From: Cyclobacterium lianum
Lineage (GTDB): Bacteria; Bacteroidota; Bacteroidia; Cytophagales; Cyclobacteriaceae
DNA: 64,000 nt
Assembly (NCBI RefSeq): GCF_900143075.1
Contig: NZ_FRCY01000008.1
Location: forward strand, 82,294 to 146,293
Direction: 5' to 3'
Shown here: positions 43,096 through 54,500 of the stretch, piece after piece
How the letters are laid out: the number at the start of each line of letters is the position of its first letter
How positions within the stretch are numbered: the stretch's first letter is position 1
Translations under genes and position numbers: made by a program
Notes under the pieces: generated by a model
What the model was told of the DNA's origin: nothing
Databases searched by the model: none
What the model saw: only the letters and a program-made list of their open reading frames with translations

Positions 43096-43931
43096 TGGAT
43101 ATCCAAAACTACATATCGTCCGGAAAATTGGAGCTTTTCGTTTTGGGTGACCTCAACGAAACGGAGCAGCAGGAAGTACTTTCCATGGCCAGGAAATATC
43201 CTGAAATACAGGAAGAGCTAAAGGCCATAGAAGCTGCCATGTTTGCCTTTGACAAAGCTTCCGGAAAGAAGCCCTCTGCGGAAGTAAAAGATAGAATTTT
43301 CTCCAGCCTTGAAGCTTCCCTTCCCGCTCAGGAGTCTCCGGACCGGCCTGGTCGGCCGGAATCTGTGGAAAAGGAAGTAAAACTATATCCCGGAGCAAAT
43401 CCATGGAAACCTTTTGCAGTGGCTGCTTCCCTTACTGCGGTATTGGCGATAGCTGCTGCCGCTTATTTTGCTTACAGCTATTTTGACGCGGAGGAAAGGT
43501 ATGCAGTGGCACTGGAGCAAAACGCCATTCTGGCCGATGATGCCCGGAGCAATCAGGTCAGGTTTGATGAGCTGGATCAAAGTATGGAGCGCTTGCTCTC
43601 CGGTAATTTTGAACGGATTCCAATGAAGGGAGAGGGACTTCCCATGCAGGAAGATGCCCTTGTGGATGTATTCTGGGATAAAGAGAGTAGTGAAGTACTG
43701 CTTTCGGTAAACCAGCTTGCTGATCTCGATGAAAACAGCGATTACCAGCTATGGGCTATAGGAGCAGATGGACCTGTAGGTATAGGACTGGTTAACCCCT
43801 CCGAGAGGCTGAACCTGCAGCACATGCAGGCTGCAGGAGCAGCGCAGGCCTTTGCCATTACCATAGAGCCCCGGGGAGGTAGTGAAAGTCCCACACTGGA
43901 AAAGCTGGTGGTGCTGGGAGAGGTTAGCTAA
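43095..43931 (+). CDS. Membrane anti-sigma factor (RskA-like)
   Basis: 278 residues from a GTG overlapping the sigma stop codon. Residues ~1-95 are cytoplasmic and helical (LFVLGDLNETEQQEVL), followed by one membrane helix (~102-125, FAVAASLTAVLAIAAAAYFAY) and a periplasmic RskA-type C-terminal domain (YQLWAIGADGPVGIG near 218). The N-terminal segment lacks the His-x3-Cys-x2-Cys zinc motif of ZAS domains. It would hold the sigma factor at the membrane. Identification rests on topology and coupling. Confidence 0.87.
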   Translation: MDIQNYISSGKLELFVLGDLNETEQQEVLSMARKYPEIQEELKAIEAAMFAFDKASGKKPSAEVKDRIFSSLEASLPAQESPDRPGRPESVEKEVKLYPGANPWKPFAVAASLTAVLAIAAAAYFAYSYFDAEERYAVALEQNAILADDARSNQVRFDELDQSMERLLSGNFERIPMKGEGLPMQEDALVDVFWDKESSEVLLSVNQLADLDENSDYQLWAIGADGPVGIGLVNPSERLNLQHMQAAGAAQAFAITIEPRGGSESPTLEKLVVLGEVS

Positions 43932-44099
43932 AAACCGTTTTATCGTTAAAGGATTTGTCCGGCAGTATCTGTCGGGTATCCCGGATACCACTACCATTGT
44001 AGCAAGCCCTGGTTTCCGCATTAGCACCAGGATCGCCTGAAAGGTTGACGGGATTTTTATTTATTTTAACTTGTGGCCGGAACGCTCCCAAACCCAAAT

Positions 44100-44549
44100 A
44101 TGGAACTACAACTATCAACACCCGGGCTGCTCTTTTCAGCCATTACACTGCTGATGCTCGCTTATACCAATCGTTTTCTGGCCATGGCCAACCTGATCCG
44201 TGGCTTGCATGAAAGATACCTGGAAAACAGCGGTCAGGAAAACGTACTGATCGGCCAGATAAAAAACCTTCGAAAGCGCTTATACATGATCAGAAACATG
44301 CAGATTTTTGGGGTATTGAGTTTTCTGCTCTGCGTAATATGCATGTTTCTGCTTTACCAGGAATTCATCACCGCTGCCAATTGGGTCTTTATGGGAAGCA
44401 TGCTCTGTCTGTTGATTTCCCTGGCCATATCCCTGATGGAACTCCAGATTTCGAACCATGCACTAAACCTGGAATTACTGGACATGGAGGATGTGCTCAA
44501 CCGTCAGGGTGGCGGGAGTTTGGATCAATTTTTTACCAAAAAAGACTAA
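44100..44549 (+). CDS. DUF2721 family membrane protein
   Basis: About 149 residues from the ATG at 44100 (the open frame extends to an upstream ATG at 44073, which is less likely). Membrane segments near residues 8-30, 70-92 and 97-117 surround a basic loop (NLRKRLYMIRN), matching the DUF2721 family pattern. Function unknown. Six bases separate its stop from the threonine aldolase start, so they may be co-transcribed. Confidence 0.8.
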   Translation: MELQLSTPGLLFSAITLLMLAYTNRFLAMANLIRGLHERYLENSGQENVLIGQIKNLRKRLYMIRNMQIFGVLSFLLCVICMFLLYQEFITAANWVFMGSMLCLLISLAISLMELQISNHALNLELLDMEDVLNRQGGGSLDQFFTKKD

Positions 44550-44554
44550 ACAGC

Positions 44555-45595
44555 ATGTCGGAGGAAAATTGGGTCATAGACCTGCGCAGTGATACCCTTA
44601 CCCAGCCTACCAGGGAAATGAAGGAAGCCATGATGATGGCCAGTCTGGGAGACGATGTTTTTGGCGAGGACCCTACAGTACGGCAGCTGGAAGCAAAACT
44701 CGCTGGCATATTTGGCATGGAAGCGGGGCTTTTCTGCCCCTCCGGAACCATGACCAACCAGATCGCTATCCGGCTGCATACGCAGCCCCAGACAGAGGTA
44801 GTATGCCACAAACAGTCTCACATTTACCTCTACGAGGGAGGAGGCATCATGTCCAATAGCCACGCTTCCGTTAGATTATTGGATGGAGAACTGGGTAAAA
44901 TTGATGCAGAAAGCATCCGGCATGTCATCAATCCTGACGACGATCATGCGCCGGAAACAGCATTGGTTTCCCTGGAAAATACCATGAATAAGGGTGGAGG
45001 AAGCGTTTACCATCTGGCGGAAGTACGTCCCATCAGGCAGTTATGCAAAGAAACCGGACTCAAGCTGCATCTGGATGGTGCCCGCCTTTTTAATGCACTG
45101 ATCCATTCCGGAGACCGCGCCTATGAATGGGGCAGGATGTTTGACACCATTTCTATCTGCCTCAGCAAGGGCCTGGGATGTCCGGTAGGCTCAGTACTGC
45201 TGGGAAAGCAGTCGGATATCAAAAAAGCCCGTAAGATTCGAAAAGCAATGGGAGGGGGCATGCGCCAGGCAGGGATGTTGGCAGCGGCAGGTATTTACGC
45301 CCTGGATCATCATGTGTCCAGACTGGAAGATGACCATATACGGGCCAGGATCATAGGTGAGATCATGCAGAAGCTTCCCCATGTTCGGGAAATTTTGCCG
45401 GTATCGACCAATATTCTGATTGCCCGCCTGGATAAAATAAGCCCCGAATCCTTTTTGGAGCAATTGGCTGAGAAGAATATCCGGGCAGTGAAATTCGGAA
45501 ATGATCAGATCCGAATGGTGACCCATTTGGATATTGAAGACCGGCACCTGGAAGCCCTGGAGGCCAGGCTGGCCAATTGGAAAAGTACCTTGTAA
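44555..45595 (+). CDS. Low-specificity threonine aldolase
   Basis: 346 residues from the ATG at 44555; the frame is open further upstream through the DUF2721 gene, but that part is a shadow. The N-terminus DLRSDTLTQPTREM, the GDDVFGEDPTV segment and the PLP-lysine region ICLSKGLGCPVGS near residue 207 are the family hallmarks. It splits L-threonine and L-allo-threonine to glycine and acetaldehyde in the cytoplasm. It is probably in one unit with DUF2721 upstream and rarA downstream (29-base gap). Confidence 0.95.
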   Translation: MSEENWVIDLRSDTLTQPTREMKEAMMMASLGDDVFGEDPTVRQLEAKLAGIFGMEAGLFCPSGTMTNQIAIRLHTQPQTEVVCHKQSHIYLYEGGGIMSNSHASVRLLDGELGKIDAESIRHVINPDDDHAPETALVSLENTMNKGGGSVYHLAEVRPIRQLCKETGLKLHLDGARLFNALIHSGDRAYEWGRMFDTISICLSKGLGCPVGSVLLGKQSDIKKARKIRKAMGGGMRQAGMLAAAGIYALDHHVSRLEDDHIRARIIGEIMQKLPHVREILPVSTNILIARLDKISPESFLEQLAEKNIRAVKFGNDQIRMVTHLDIEDRHLEALEARLANWKSTL

Positions 45596-45624
45596 AATCC
45601 ACAAATTAAAGCTTATTATCATCC

Positions 45625-46890
45625 ATGATGGACCAGACACCCCTCGCAGAACGCATGCGGCCGGCAAGGCTCGAAGACCTGATTGGGCAGGAGCACCTTT
45701 CTGGTCCCGGGACTTTCCTGTACAAAGCAATTAGGGCCGGTACCGTGCCGTCTCTGATTCTTTGGGGCCCTCCGGGGGTGGGTAAAACGACGATCGCCAA
45801 CATCATCGCCAATGAAGTCAGGGCTCCCTTCTATACCCTGAGTGCCATCAGTTCTGGCGTGAAAGATATCCGCGAGGTGATACAGAAGGCCCGTTTTCAG
45901 CAGGGAGTAGTACTTTTCATCGATGAAATCCACCGCTTCAATAAATCTCAGCAGGATGCTTTACTCGGGGCAGTAGAGAAAGGTACCATCCGGCTAATAG
46001 GAGCCACGACGGAAAATCCTTCTTTCGAAGTAAATGCGGCCCTGCTCTCCCGCTGTCAGGTGTTCACCTTAAACCCATTGGGAAGGAAGGAGCTGGAAGC
46101 CATGATGCGGCAAGCCCTGGAACACGATACCGTGCTCAAAAATAAAAAAGTGGTATTGAAAGAAACCGATGCCCTTTTGAAAATCTCAGGGGGCGATGGA
46201 AGGAAATTGCTCAACCTACTGGAAATGGTCATTGAGAGCTTCCGGGAGGAAGAAATCCTGGTCGAAAATGAACGTGTCATGCAGGTATCGCAACAGAAAG
46301 TGGCCCTGTACGATAAATCGGGAGAACAGCACTACGACATCATTTCGGCCTTCATCAAGTCTATCCGTGGCTCTGACCCCAATGCAGCGGTTTATTGGCT
46401 GGCCAGAATGATTGAGGGAGGAGAGGACCTGAAGTTTATTGCCAGGAGACTGATAATACTGGCCTCTGAAGACATAGGAAACGCCAATCCAAATGCCTTA
46501 CTTCTTGCAACCAATTGTTTTCAGGCCGTGAATATCATTGGCTATCCGGAAGCGAGGATCATTTTGTCACAATGTGTCACCTACCTGGCGTCCAGTCCCA
46601 AGAGCAATGCCAGCTACACAGCCATCAATCAGGCACAGGCATTGGTGCGGCAGGAGGGAGATTTGCCCGTGCCCCTGCACCTGCGTAATGCACCTACAAA
46701 ACTGATGAAAGACCTGGATTACGGCAAATCCTATCAATATGCCCATGATTTTGAAAACAATTTCATCCATCAGGAGTATTTGCCTGACGAATTAAAAAAT
46801 ACCAAGCTCTATGACCCCGGCAACAATGCACGGGAAAATGACCTGCGAAAGCAGTTGCGGCTATTATGGGGTAAGAAATATGGCTACTGA
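45625..46890 (+). CDS. rarA: Replication-associated recombination protein A
   Basis: 421 residues. AAA+ Walker A GPPGVGKTTI near residue 48, Walker B VLFIDEIHRF near 94-103, sensor region IGATTENPSFEVN near 124, and the C-terminal tetramerisation domain (YAHDFENNFIHQEYLPDEL). RarA/MgsA acts at stalled replication forks and binds SSB. The length matches the family. The stop codon overlaps the convergent envelope-protein gene by seven bases. Confidence 0.96.
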   Translation: MMDQTPLAERMRPARLEDLIGQEHLSGPGTFLYKAIRAGTVPSLILWGPPGVGKTTIANIIANEVRAPFYTLSAISSGVKDIREVIQKARFQQGVVLFIDEIHRFNKSQQDALLGAVEKGTIRLIGATTENPSFEVNAALLSRCQVFTLNPLGRKELEAMMRQALEHDTVLKNKKVVLKETDALLKISGGDGRKLLNLLEMVIESFREEEILVENERVMQVSQQKVALYDKSGEQHYDIISAFIKSIRGSDPNAAVYWLARMIEGGEDLKFIARRLIILASEDIGNANPNALLLATNCFQAVNIIGYPEARIILSQCVTYLASSPKSNASYTAINQAQALVRQEGDLPVPLHLRNAPTKLMKDLDYGKSYQYAHDFENNFIHQEYLPDELKNTKLYDPGNNARENDLRKQLRLLWGKKYGY

Positions 46891-47327
46891 TTTTCCTTGC
46901 CAAATGTATATCGCAGTCCAATCAGGGCCCTGAAGCTGAAGTTAAAAGCGTACATGGGCGTCCCTTCCAGCAATAGAGAAAACTGACGGTGGGCTGCTAT
47001 CGGCTTGATACTGAGTCCCACAGGTAGTCCAAATCTACCATCGTCAAATTCTGTATAACCCACCATTAATCCGGCATGGGCATTGTACCAGTCACTTTGT
47101 TTGAAGTTGTAATGCCCCAGGGCTTCCAGTCCGATATAGGGATTAATCACATCGCCCGCCAGTATACGGGCTTCTCCAAAAATCGTATTTTCCGGATTGG
47201 TGCCCAAACCAATATGGTTCAGAATGCCTCCCTGATAAATGCCTACATGCACCTGTGCTTTAAGAAGAGTGGTTTGGATAAAAAATAAGCATAGAAGAAT
47301 AAGAATTAAAAGTCTGGATTTTTTCAT
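46884..47327 (-). CDS. Small exported beta-rich envelope protein
   Basis: About 147 residues from the ATG at 47327; the longer open frame to 47366 is excluded since a -7 element (47338-47345) lies inside it. A signal peptide (RLLILILLCLFFIQTTLLKAQ) leads into a region of amphipathic strands (HVGIYQGGILNHIGLG, RFGLPVGLSIKP, FRALIGLRYTFG), suggestive of a small outer-membrane or periplasmic beta-barrel. No family is recognised. Its 3' end overlaps rarA by seven bases. Confidence 0.72.
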   Translation of the reverse strand: MKKSRLLILILLCLFFIQTTLLKAQVHVGIYQGGILNHIGLGTNPENTIFGEARILAGDVINPYIGLEALGHYNFKQSDWYNAHAGLMVGYTEFDDGRFGLPVGLSIKPIAAHRQFSLLLEGTPMYAFNFSFRALIGLRYTFGKENQ

Positions 47328-47337
47328 GTTTTTTTTA

Positions 47338-47345
47338 CAAATGTA
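47338..47345 (-). promoter_or_regulatory. -7 element of the small envelope protein gene
   Basis: On the minus strand TACATTTG (complement of 47338-47345), an exact consensus match 11 bases before the ATG at 47327. No clear -33 partner is present. Confidence 0.45.
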
Positions 47346-47408
47346 AATAAATCTTTCGTTATTCATAAGCTTGTGAGAAAAGTCACGGGATGTTTTCCTG
47401 AAAAAAGG

Positions 47409-47416
47409 TAGTTTTG
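47409..47416 (+). promoter_or_regulatory. -7 element of the TlpA-like gene
   Basis: TAGTTTTG at 47409-47416 matches the -7 consensus exactly and is 17 bases before the ATG at 47434. It forms a divergent pair with the element at 47338-47345; no good -33 is visible. Confidence 0.5.
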
Positions 47417-47433
47417 TTGAAAATTAGCCGTTT

Positions 47434-48006
47434 ATGAATTGGAAGAAAGAATTAAAAAGCTGGGGTATCATGCTGGGGATTTTTGGCTTTTTGTACTTTT
47501 CAGGCCTGATTACTCCTATCGTGGGCGGGCTGCAATCTGTGTTGCTCTCTACCGGGCTGATCAAGCCCATGGTGCTTCTGGAAAACAAAGAGAAGGAAGC
47601 ATTCGATTTTACCGGACAGTTTCTCGACGAATATGGTGACCGGGTAGGTCTTTCCCAGTACCGGGGAAAGACCATCTTCATCAATCTGTGGGCGACCTGG
47701 TGTCCTCCCTGCAGGGCAGAAATGCCGCACATTTCCAGTCTTTATGACAAGGTAAAGGACGATGAAAAGGTGGTTTTTCTCATGATTGCCCTGGATGATG
47801 ATTTTAACAAAAGCATTGAATTTGTTGAGGATCGAGAGTTTTCCTTTCCCATTGTCCATGCCGCATACGGCCTCAATCCTTCGCTTCAGAGTCAGGCCAT
47901 TCCTACCACTCTGGTCGTCAGTCCGGAAGGAGAAATTGTTTTCTACCAGGAAGGCATGAGCAATTTTGACAATCAGGAATTTCAGGACTTCCTGCAGGGG
48001 CTCTAG
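47434..48006 (+). CDS. TlpA-like thioredoxin-fold protein
   Basis: 190 residues. A membrane anchor at residues ~8-25 (WGIMLGIFGFLYFSGLI) is followed by a thioredoxin domain with the active site NLWATWCPPCRAEMPH near 77-92 (WCPPC) and a cis-proline in SQAIPTTLVVS near 152. This is the ResA/TlpA/DsbE class of periplasmic thiol-disulfide oxidoreductases, often reducing cytochrome c apoproteins, plausible here given the cytochromes in the window. A short leader follows a -7 element. It is not in an operon. Confidence 0.92.
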   Translation: MNWKKELKSWGIMLGIFGFLYFSGLITPIVGGLQSVLLSTGLIKPMVLLENKEKEAFDFTGQFLDEYGDRVGLSQYRGKTIFINLWATWCPPCRAEMPHISSLYDKVKDDEKVVFLMIALDDDFNKSIEFVEDREFSFPIVHAAYGLNPSLQSQAIPTTLVVSPEGEIVFYQEGMSNFDNQEFQDFLQGL

Positions 48007-48589
48007 CCTAAACGCATTTCTTTATTCTCTTCCTCCTAATCCTGTTCCGATTTGATGTTTCCCCCCGGGCCAGCTGGCGTCTATTTGTCAATTTCCTCGG
48101 TAACGCAAAAAACAGAAAAGTAAATAAAAAAATTATTTAAGTTATATAAATTGGATAGGTTAAATCTTTTTGGTTCTCGGGGTTGAGATATAAATTTAAT
48201 GATCCACTTTTCGCTCCATAATAAAAATTTGAATAAAAAAAAACCGGATGCTAAAAAAAATAAGTTTTCGGAATTTCTAACTTTTGTTTTTTCATTATTT
48301 TTTCTTACATAAAATGGTTTTCTAAGATATTATTTGAAATATTCCAAGAATATATAATTTTTAAGTGTTTTAAAAAATGTGTATAAACTTCCCCAAATTG
48401 TTGTCAAAAACCACATCAAAAAATTTTTAAATCAAAAAATTTGTTTTTTAAATACACATATACGTTTTTTGAATTTCGAGTAAACATTAGTTCACGATAG
48501 TCTTTGTATTTTTTACCATCTTGTTAGAATACAATAGTCTGCTTTGCTGATGTAAGATTCTGGAATTATTATCAAACCATTTTGTACAC
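48007..48589 (+). other. Long AT-rich leader region of the giant gene
   Basis: 583 bases with no gene. It is extremely AT-rich between 48120 and 48540. An exact direct repeat ATCAAAAAATTT occurs at 48415-48426 and 48431-48442. A candidate promoter is TTTG (48440-48443), 17 bases, TACGTTTT (48461-48468), which would leave a leader of about 120 bases. I could not identify an operator or riboswitch. Confidence 0.45.
48415..48442 (+). repeat. Tandem 12-base direct repeat upstream of the giant gene
   Basis: ATCAAAAAATTT at 48415-48426 and again at 48431-48442, spaced 16 bases start to start. AT-rich context makes chance possible; as a close pair it could be a regulator site. Confidence 0.35.
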
Positions 48590-51500
48590 ATGAAGCACCT
48601 TTATTTGCTCAAAGCGCTCTGTTTGTTGCTGTTATTTTTTAACACCACAGGGTCGCAAGTCAATGCATCCTATCCTGCGCTATCTGGTCCCGGACCGGAT
48701 CCGGTCGATAGGCCAGTTATTTCCGGGGGTTCAGCAGCATCTGCGGACCTCCCAGGCCTTTATCGTTTTCGGGAAGCACCCTGCCCCGGCATCAGTCCGC
48801 TTGACTGTGACCAAATCGAGGTAGGCTTGCCCATTAACCTTGATTTTTCTACAGATCAGGGGGGACTTTCCGAATCCGGATTTACCATGGTATTGGAACC
48901 CAGCGCCCCCCTGACCAGTCCGACAAATCCGGATGTTCCGGGTTATGAGCCTTCGCTGATCAGTCGGGATGCCACAGGCCTGGCCATCACCAGTACCAAG
49001 GGCATTTTTTACAGCCAGCCTTCCGGAAGTCCATCCAGCAGCAACACCAATTCTCAGGTTAATGCCCTGGGTGCTGGATTGGAGCTGCCTTCAGGTAAGT
49101 TTAGTGTTTCCGCCACCATGATCAATCCGGATTTCGGAACGAGTTCGGGCAACAGCTCACAGCAGGCAGGAATCTGGTTGGGCAAGGATGAAGACCATTA
49201 CGTCAAATTGGTAGTTGTCAAAAATGGCAGTCCCAACCAATGGAAGATTCAGCTTCAGGTGGAAAACATGGACAATACGTCCAGCCAGACGGCTTTTCTC
49301 GAAATCAATACCAGCAACTTGTCAACGGATACAGGTCCGATAAACCTGCGTCTGGAATTTGACCCTGTGTCCGGTACGGTACAGGGTTTTTACCGTCTGG
49401 GTGCGGGTGAAGAAGTACCGGTAAGCGGTCCTGAGGGCAGCAGCCGTCCGGTGCCTGCATCCTATCTCACCGGTACAAGCTATTCCGGCATCTTTACCAG
49501 CCACAGAAATGCCGCAGCGAGTGAACCCATCACTGTTCTTTTCCAGGATTTTTCCATTGAGGCCGATCCAGTGGTGGATCCAAGCCTGATCAGTGTTCCC
49601 TACCGAATGAATGTGGCGGGATTTGATTACACCAAAGAGGGGGATCTCTTTGTCGCAGAAAATACGGATTACCTGGTGGAAACCGGGGAGACCGAAGCAT
49701 CTCTGACTCAAATCCAGGAACCCTATCTGGTACCGGGAGGTCATCAAGACCTTTACTATCCCAGGAGGTTTGGAGCAAATTTCGGCTATAATTTTCCAAT
49801 AGCCAATGGGGATTACACTGTGCGTGTACACATGGTGGAAAATTACCATAATGCAGCGGGAGCACGGATTTTTGACATCATCATGGAAGGTGATGTGGTA
49901 CAAGATAACCTGGATCTTTTTGCTGTTTTCGGTAGGGGTGCATTGGGTATTATCCAAAACAACGTGACGGTTAGTGATGGCGAACTGAACATGCAGTTTC
50001 TGGCTACAGAAAACAATGCGCTGATCCAGGCCATTGAAATACTGCCACTGACCGCCAGTTCTGACAAAGATATTTTTAATTTTAGCCTTCCTGAGCAGGC
50101 AGATGATGCAGTGATCGATCAGCAGGCAGGGACGATTGAGCTTTCTGTGGCTTCGGGTACGGATCTCAGTGCACTGACACCGACTTTTACCCTTTCGGAC
50201 CTGGCCAGCTCGGTGCCTGCATCCGGAGCGGTTCAGGACTTTTCCAGCCCGGTGAACTATACGGTCACGGCTGAAGATGGCAGCCAGAAAGTATGGACCG
50301 TGACCGTTACTGCTTTATCGGCTGATTTTTCTTTTATAGAAAATTTTGACGGCTATGGTACCGGCAATTTGCATGAGATAGCAAGCTCACAATGGCTGAA
50401 GGAGAACGCCGGGGATGCTTCCATTCCGGTGTTAAGTGAAGGTTTAAGCCCAAATACCAGCCATTCTCTTGATTTTTCTCTGGGCAATCATGCGCATGAC
50501 CTGATCCCGTTGACAGACAATCCGGTAAGTCTGACGCCTAATGTTCCCTTCTATTTTGCTACCTATTTCAATATTAGCGGCTTTGGCGCTGGTGCAGGAG
50601 ACAGGATCAGGACAGCCATCCGCATTGACGAGGATTCTCCTTCTACACCATGGGTGCGGTTGCAGATGGCCAAAGGAGGGGCTACCGGATTGATTGCCCG
50701 AATCGGCCTGGGTGTTCCAGCGTCTGACAATGGCACGGCAGAAGTGGCATTTGGAGAAACCATTCAGTTTCTCGTGAAAGGTGTATGGGATGGAGCTTCC
50801 AGCATCAGTTACCAGTGGACCATTGATCCGAAATTGGCGGAGTCAGCCAACGCCTGGATCACAGCAGGCACACAAACGGTTTCCGGTACCCCTAAAATCG
50901 GACGGCTTTTTATCAGTTCGGCATCCACCAACGACGGGAAAATCGGGCCGGTACGCCTGAGTACCGATTACAGCGAAGTGGTGACCGAAGAAATTGAAGA
51001 AGAAAACTTAAGTTCGGAAAAAAATATACTGGCATTTTCTCTTGCAGGTCTGGGCAATACAGGCGATATCGACACAGAAAATGCTTCCGTCACCTTTAAC
51101 GTGCCCTTTGGCACGGATATTACAGCCCTGGCTCCTGAATTTACACTTTCCGATGGGGCCAGTGCCTCCCCTGAAAGTGGCGTAGCGCAGGATTTCAGCA
51201 GCCCGGTAGTGTATAGCGTTACGGCGGCCGATGGCAGCCAGCAGGACTGGACTGTAACGGTAGTTATAGCAGACCCGCTGCCCTGTTCGCCATGGAGTTT
51301 ACTGGATTGTAACGGCATAGCCAAAGCGCTTCCTTTACGTCTGGAATTTGACGGTACCGAAGGAGGCCTGCAGGATGGCAATGGCCTGGGCACCGGATTC
51401 ACCATGGTTGATCCGCACGGTGCAGACCGGCTTGCAGCCGATTTGCCGGTAACTTATGAAAATGTCGTTGGCTACGAGCCGTCGAAAACAGAAATCAACG

Positions 51501-54500
51501 GGGGTAACCTTACTTTAACTGCCTCCAAAGGGATAGCATACCTGAATCCCGGCCAAAGTGCCAATACCAATACCCAGGTAAATAGTCTGGGGGTTGGCCT
51601 GACTGACCTGAGCCAGCCATTGGTGATCGAAACGCAATTGCTGAACATCAATACAGTGGGTACTTCAGCCCAGTCCGGAATATGGTTCGGTCTGGATGAA
51701 GATAACTTTGTCAAACTGAATGTCAATGCAGACAATGTGGAGATCCGAAGGGAGATCAATGCCCTGTCCGAGAATGGAGCCACTTCACCCGACCAGATAC
51801 AGGTCAACGATGTGGGAGTAGCCGGGCAGGATGTGACCCTGAGGTTAGTCATTGATCCATCTGACATGAGTATCAAAGGTTATTATGCCATAGGGGCAGG
51901 AGCTTTTGTACAACTTAGTAAGACCGGATTGGATGCACTTGTGCTGCCACAGGAATACCTGAATGGAATCAGCGTAGGGGATAATGCAGCTATGGCCTTT
52001 GCAGGGATTTATTCTTCCTACAGGAATGGTAACAGTCCATTTGACACGGATTTTGCTTATTTCTCTGTGGAGCAGGAAAGTCCGGAATTGAGTCTGGGTT
52101 TCTCTGCAACACAATTGACTTTCTCCGGCGAACAAGGTGCTGACATTGCAGCTCAGGTGGTTGATCTGACTGCCAGCTTTGGGACGCCCGAGGTGGTGCT
52201 ATCTGACGATCCGGATTCCGGAGAGTGGTTGATTCTTCCCACCAATCCGGGTCTGGGAACCCTTGAATTTGGGGTGAAGGAAGACTTGCCTGTAGGCACT
52301 TATTCCACTACAGTCATAGCGATCGACCAGCCCGATTTGGGTTATACCAATGCTGAAATGGAGGTGATCCTGGAGATTACGGAAGCAACTGTTGATCCGG
52401 GAACACCTGATTTTGATTTGAATATCAATTTCTCTGATCCGGAAACGGCAGCTCCATCAGGATACGTCCGCGATGCGGGGGATGCTTATGGGGACAGGGG
52501 CAATGGCTTCAGCTTTGGCTGGCTGGATGCTGCTAATGATTCTCCGGCAGACCTAACCCTGAATGGAAGAAACCGGGAAGTAGCGGGCGTAAGCCTTCTG
52601 CAAAACACCCTTTCCCACATGCAATACGGGGATGTTTCGGACAATGCCGCCAATGGATACCTTCCTGATGCGAAATGGGAAATTGAAGTACCGAATGGTA
52701 CCTATAGCGTAACCGTTGCGGTAGGTGATCCCAACATTGATGGATCGGTTGAGGATACCCCTTCCCATACCATCAATGTGGAGGGAGTAAATGCGATCAA
52801 TGCCTTTGTCCCCACCGGGGATGCCGGAGCGCCAAGCCGTTTTACTACGGCCACGCTGGTAGTCACCGTTACGGATGGCAGGCTGACCCTTGATCCTGGC
52901 GATGGTTTCAATACCAAGATCAATTATGTGCAAATCAGTTCCAGTGCCGGGGGAGTACAAACACCAAGTATCCTTGGCGTAAATCCTGCGGATGGGGCAG
53001 TTAATGTGCCTGTCAATAGCAGTATTTCTGCCAACAACCTTTTCCTGCCCAATCCAAATGAGGATGGACTGACCAGTGTGGACAACAGCACCATTACCAA
53101 CAACACGGTAAAACTTTTCAAGCAGGGCAACAATACACCTGTAGGAGCAAGTGTAAACGGGACAGGTGGAGGAGATGCCATCAATCTGGTGCCAAACCTG
53201 CCTTTGGAAGCCAATACCACTTATGTTTTTGAAGTAGACGGGGTAAAAGACCTTACCGGAGAAACCTTTGCGTTCTTTACTTCTTCCTTTACCACAGGAG
53301 CAGGAGGAAGCACCGGACCGGTAACTGACCTGGACAATGTATCCTTTACCAAACAGGGGGCAGTGGCAACCGGCGACAAGTACACTACGCTGACCATAGG
53401 TCCGGATGATAAATTGTATGGATTGACCATAGGTGGTGATATCCATCGCTGGACCATCAATGCTGACGGTACCCTTTCCGGCAAGCAAACCCTCAGTAGC
53501 TGGAAAAATGCTTACGGAGGAAGAACGGCTGTTGGACTGGAATTTGACCCTTCGGCAACAGCAGGAAATCTGATCGCCTATGTTTCGCACAACTCTGCCG
53601 GTTTGAGCAGTGCACCGGATTGGGACGGAAAACTTTCCCGACTGACCGGAGCGAATTTGGAAAATGAGGAATTGCTGGTGACCAACCTGCCCAGATCTCT
53701 GAGGGATCACCTCACCAATAGCATTGCATTCAGACCCGGAGAACCAAACGTGCTTTACTTCAATCAGGGCAGCAACAGTGCCGGAGGAGCACCTGACGGT
53801 GCCTGGGGCAACAGGGAGGAAAGCCTGCTTTCCGCAGCAACGCTGAAACTGGACCTGGACAAACTGCCTGCCACGCTTCCCCTGGATGTAATGACAACAA
53901 GGAACCAGACGGCCATCAACAATGTAGATGTTAATTCACCTGTACTGGACGGCATGTACAATCCGTATTACGTGGATGCACCATTGACATTATTTGCCAC
54001 TGGGGTAAGAAATGCCTATGATTTGGTTTGGCATTCCAATGGCCAGCTTTATGTGCCCGCCAATGGTACCGCCGGGGGAAGCAATTCGCCTGCATCTGTA
54101 AGCGGGACCAGAAGGCCTGATGGCAGCATCTACGATCATTCCGATCCTGATTTTCCTCCCATTCCTGCCGCCAATAATAATAATGTGCAAAGGGATTGGC
54201 TATTCAGGATGAATCCTTCGTCCGGATTGGGGTACTACGGTCATCCCAATCCGTTCCGCGGAGAGTTTGTCATGAACCGAGGGGATGCGGATGTGGACAA
54301 ATACAATGGTGTGGAACCGGATATTAATTACCGGGGCACCGCTTTTGATTTTGAATTTAACAAATCGCCAAATGGCGTTATCGAATACCGCAGCAATGCT
54401 GAAAATGGTAACCTGACCGGTGCCCTTTTGGTAGTGCGCTACAGTGGAGGCAGTGATATCATCGCCCTGGTACCAGACGGACCTAATGGGGATATTGCTA

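Noticed and set aside
44339..44554. Upstream extension of the threonine aldolase frame
   Set aside because: It is the out-of-frame shadow of the DUF2721 gene; the family start is the ATG at 44555.
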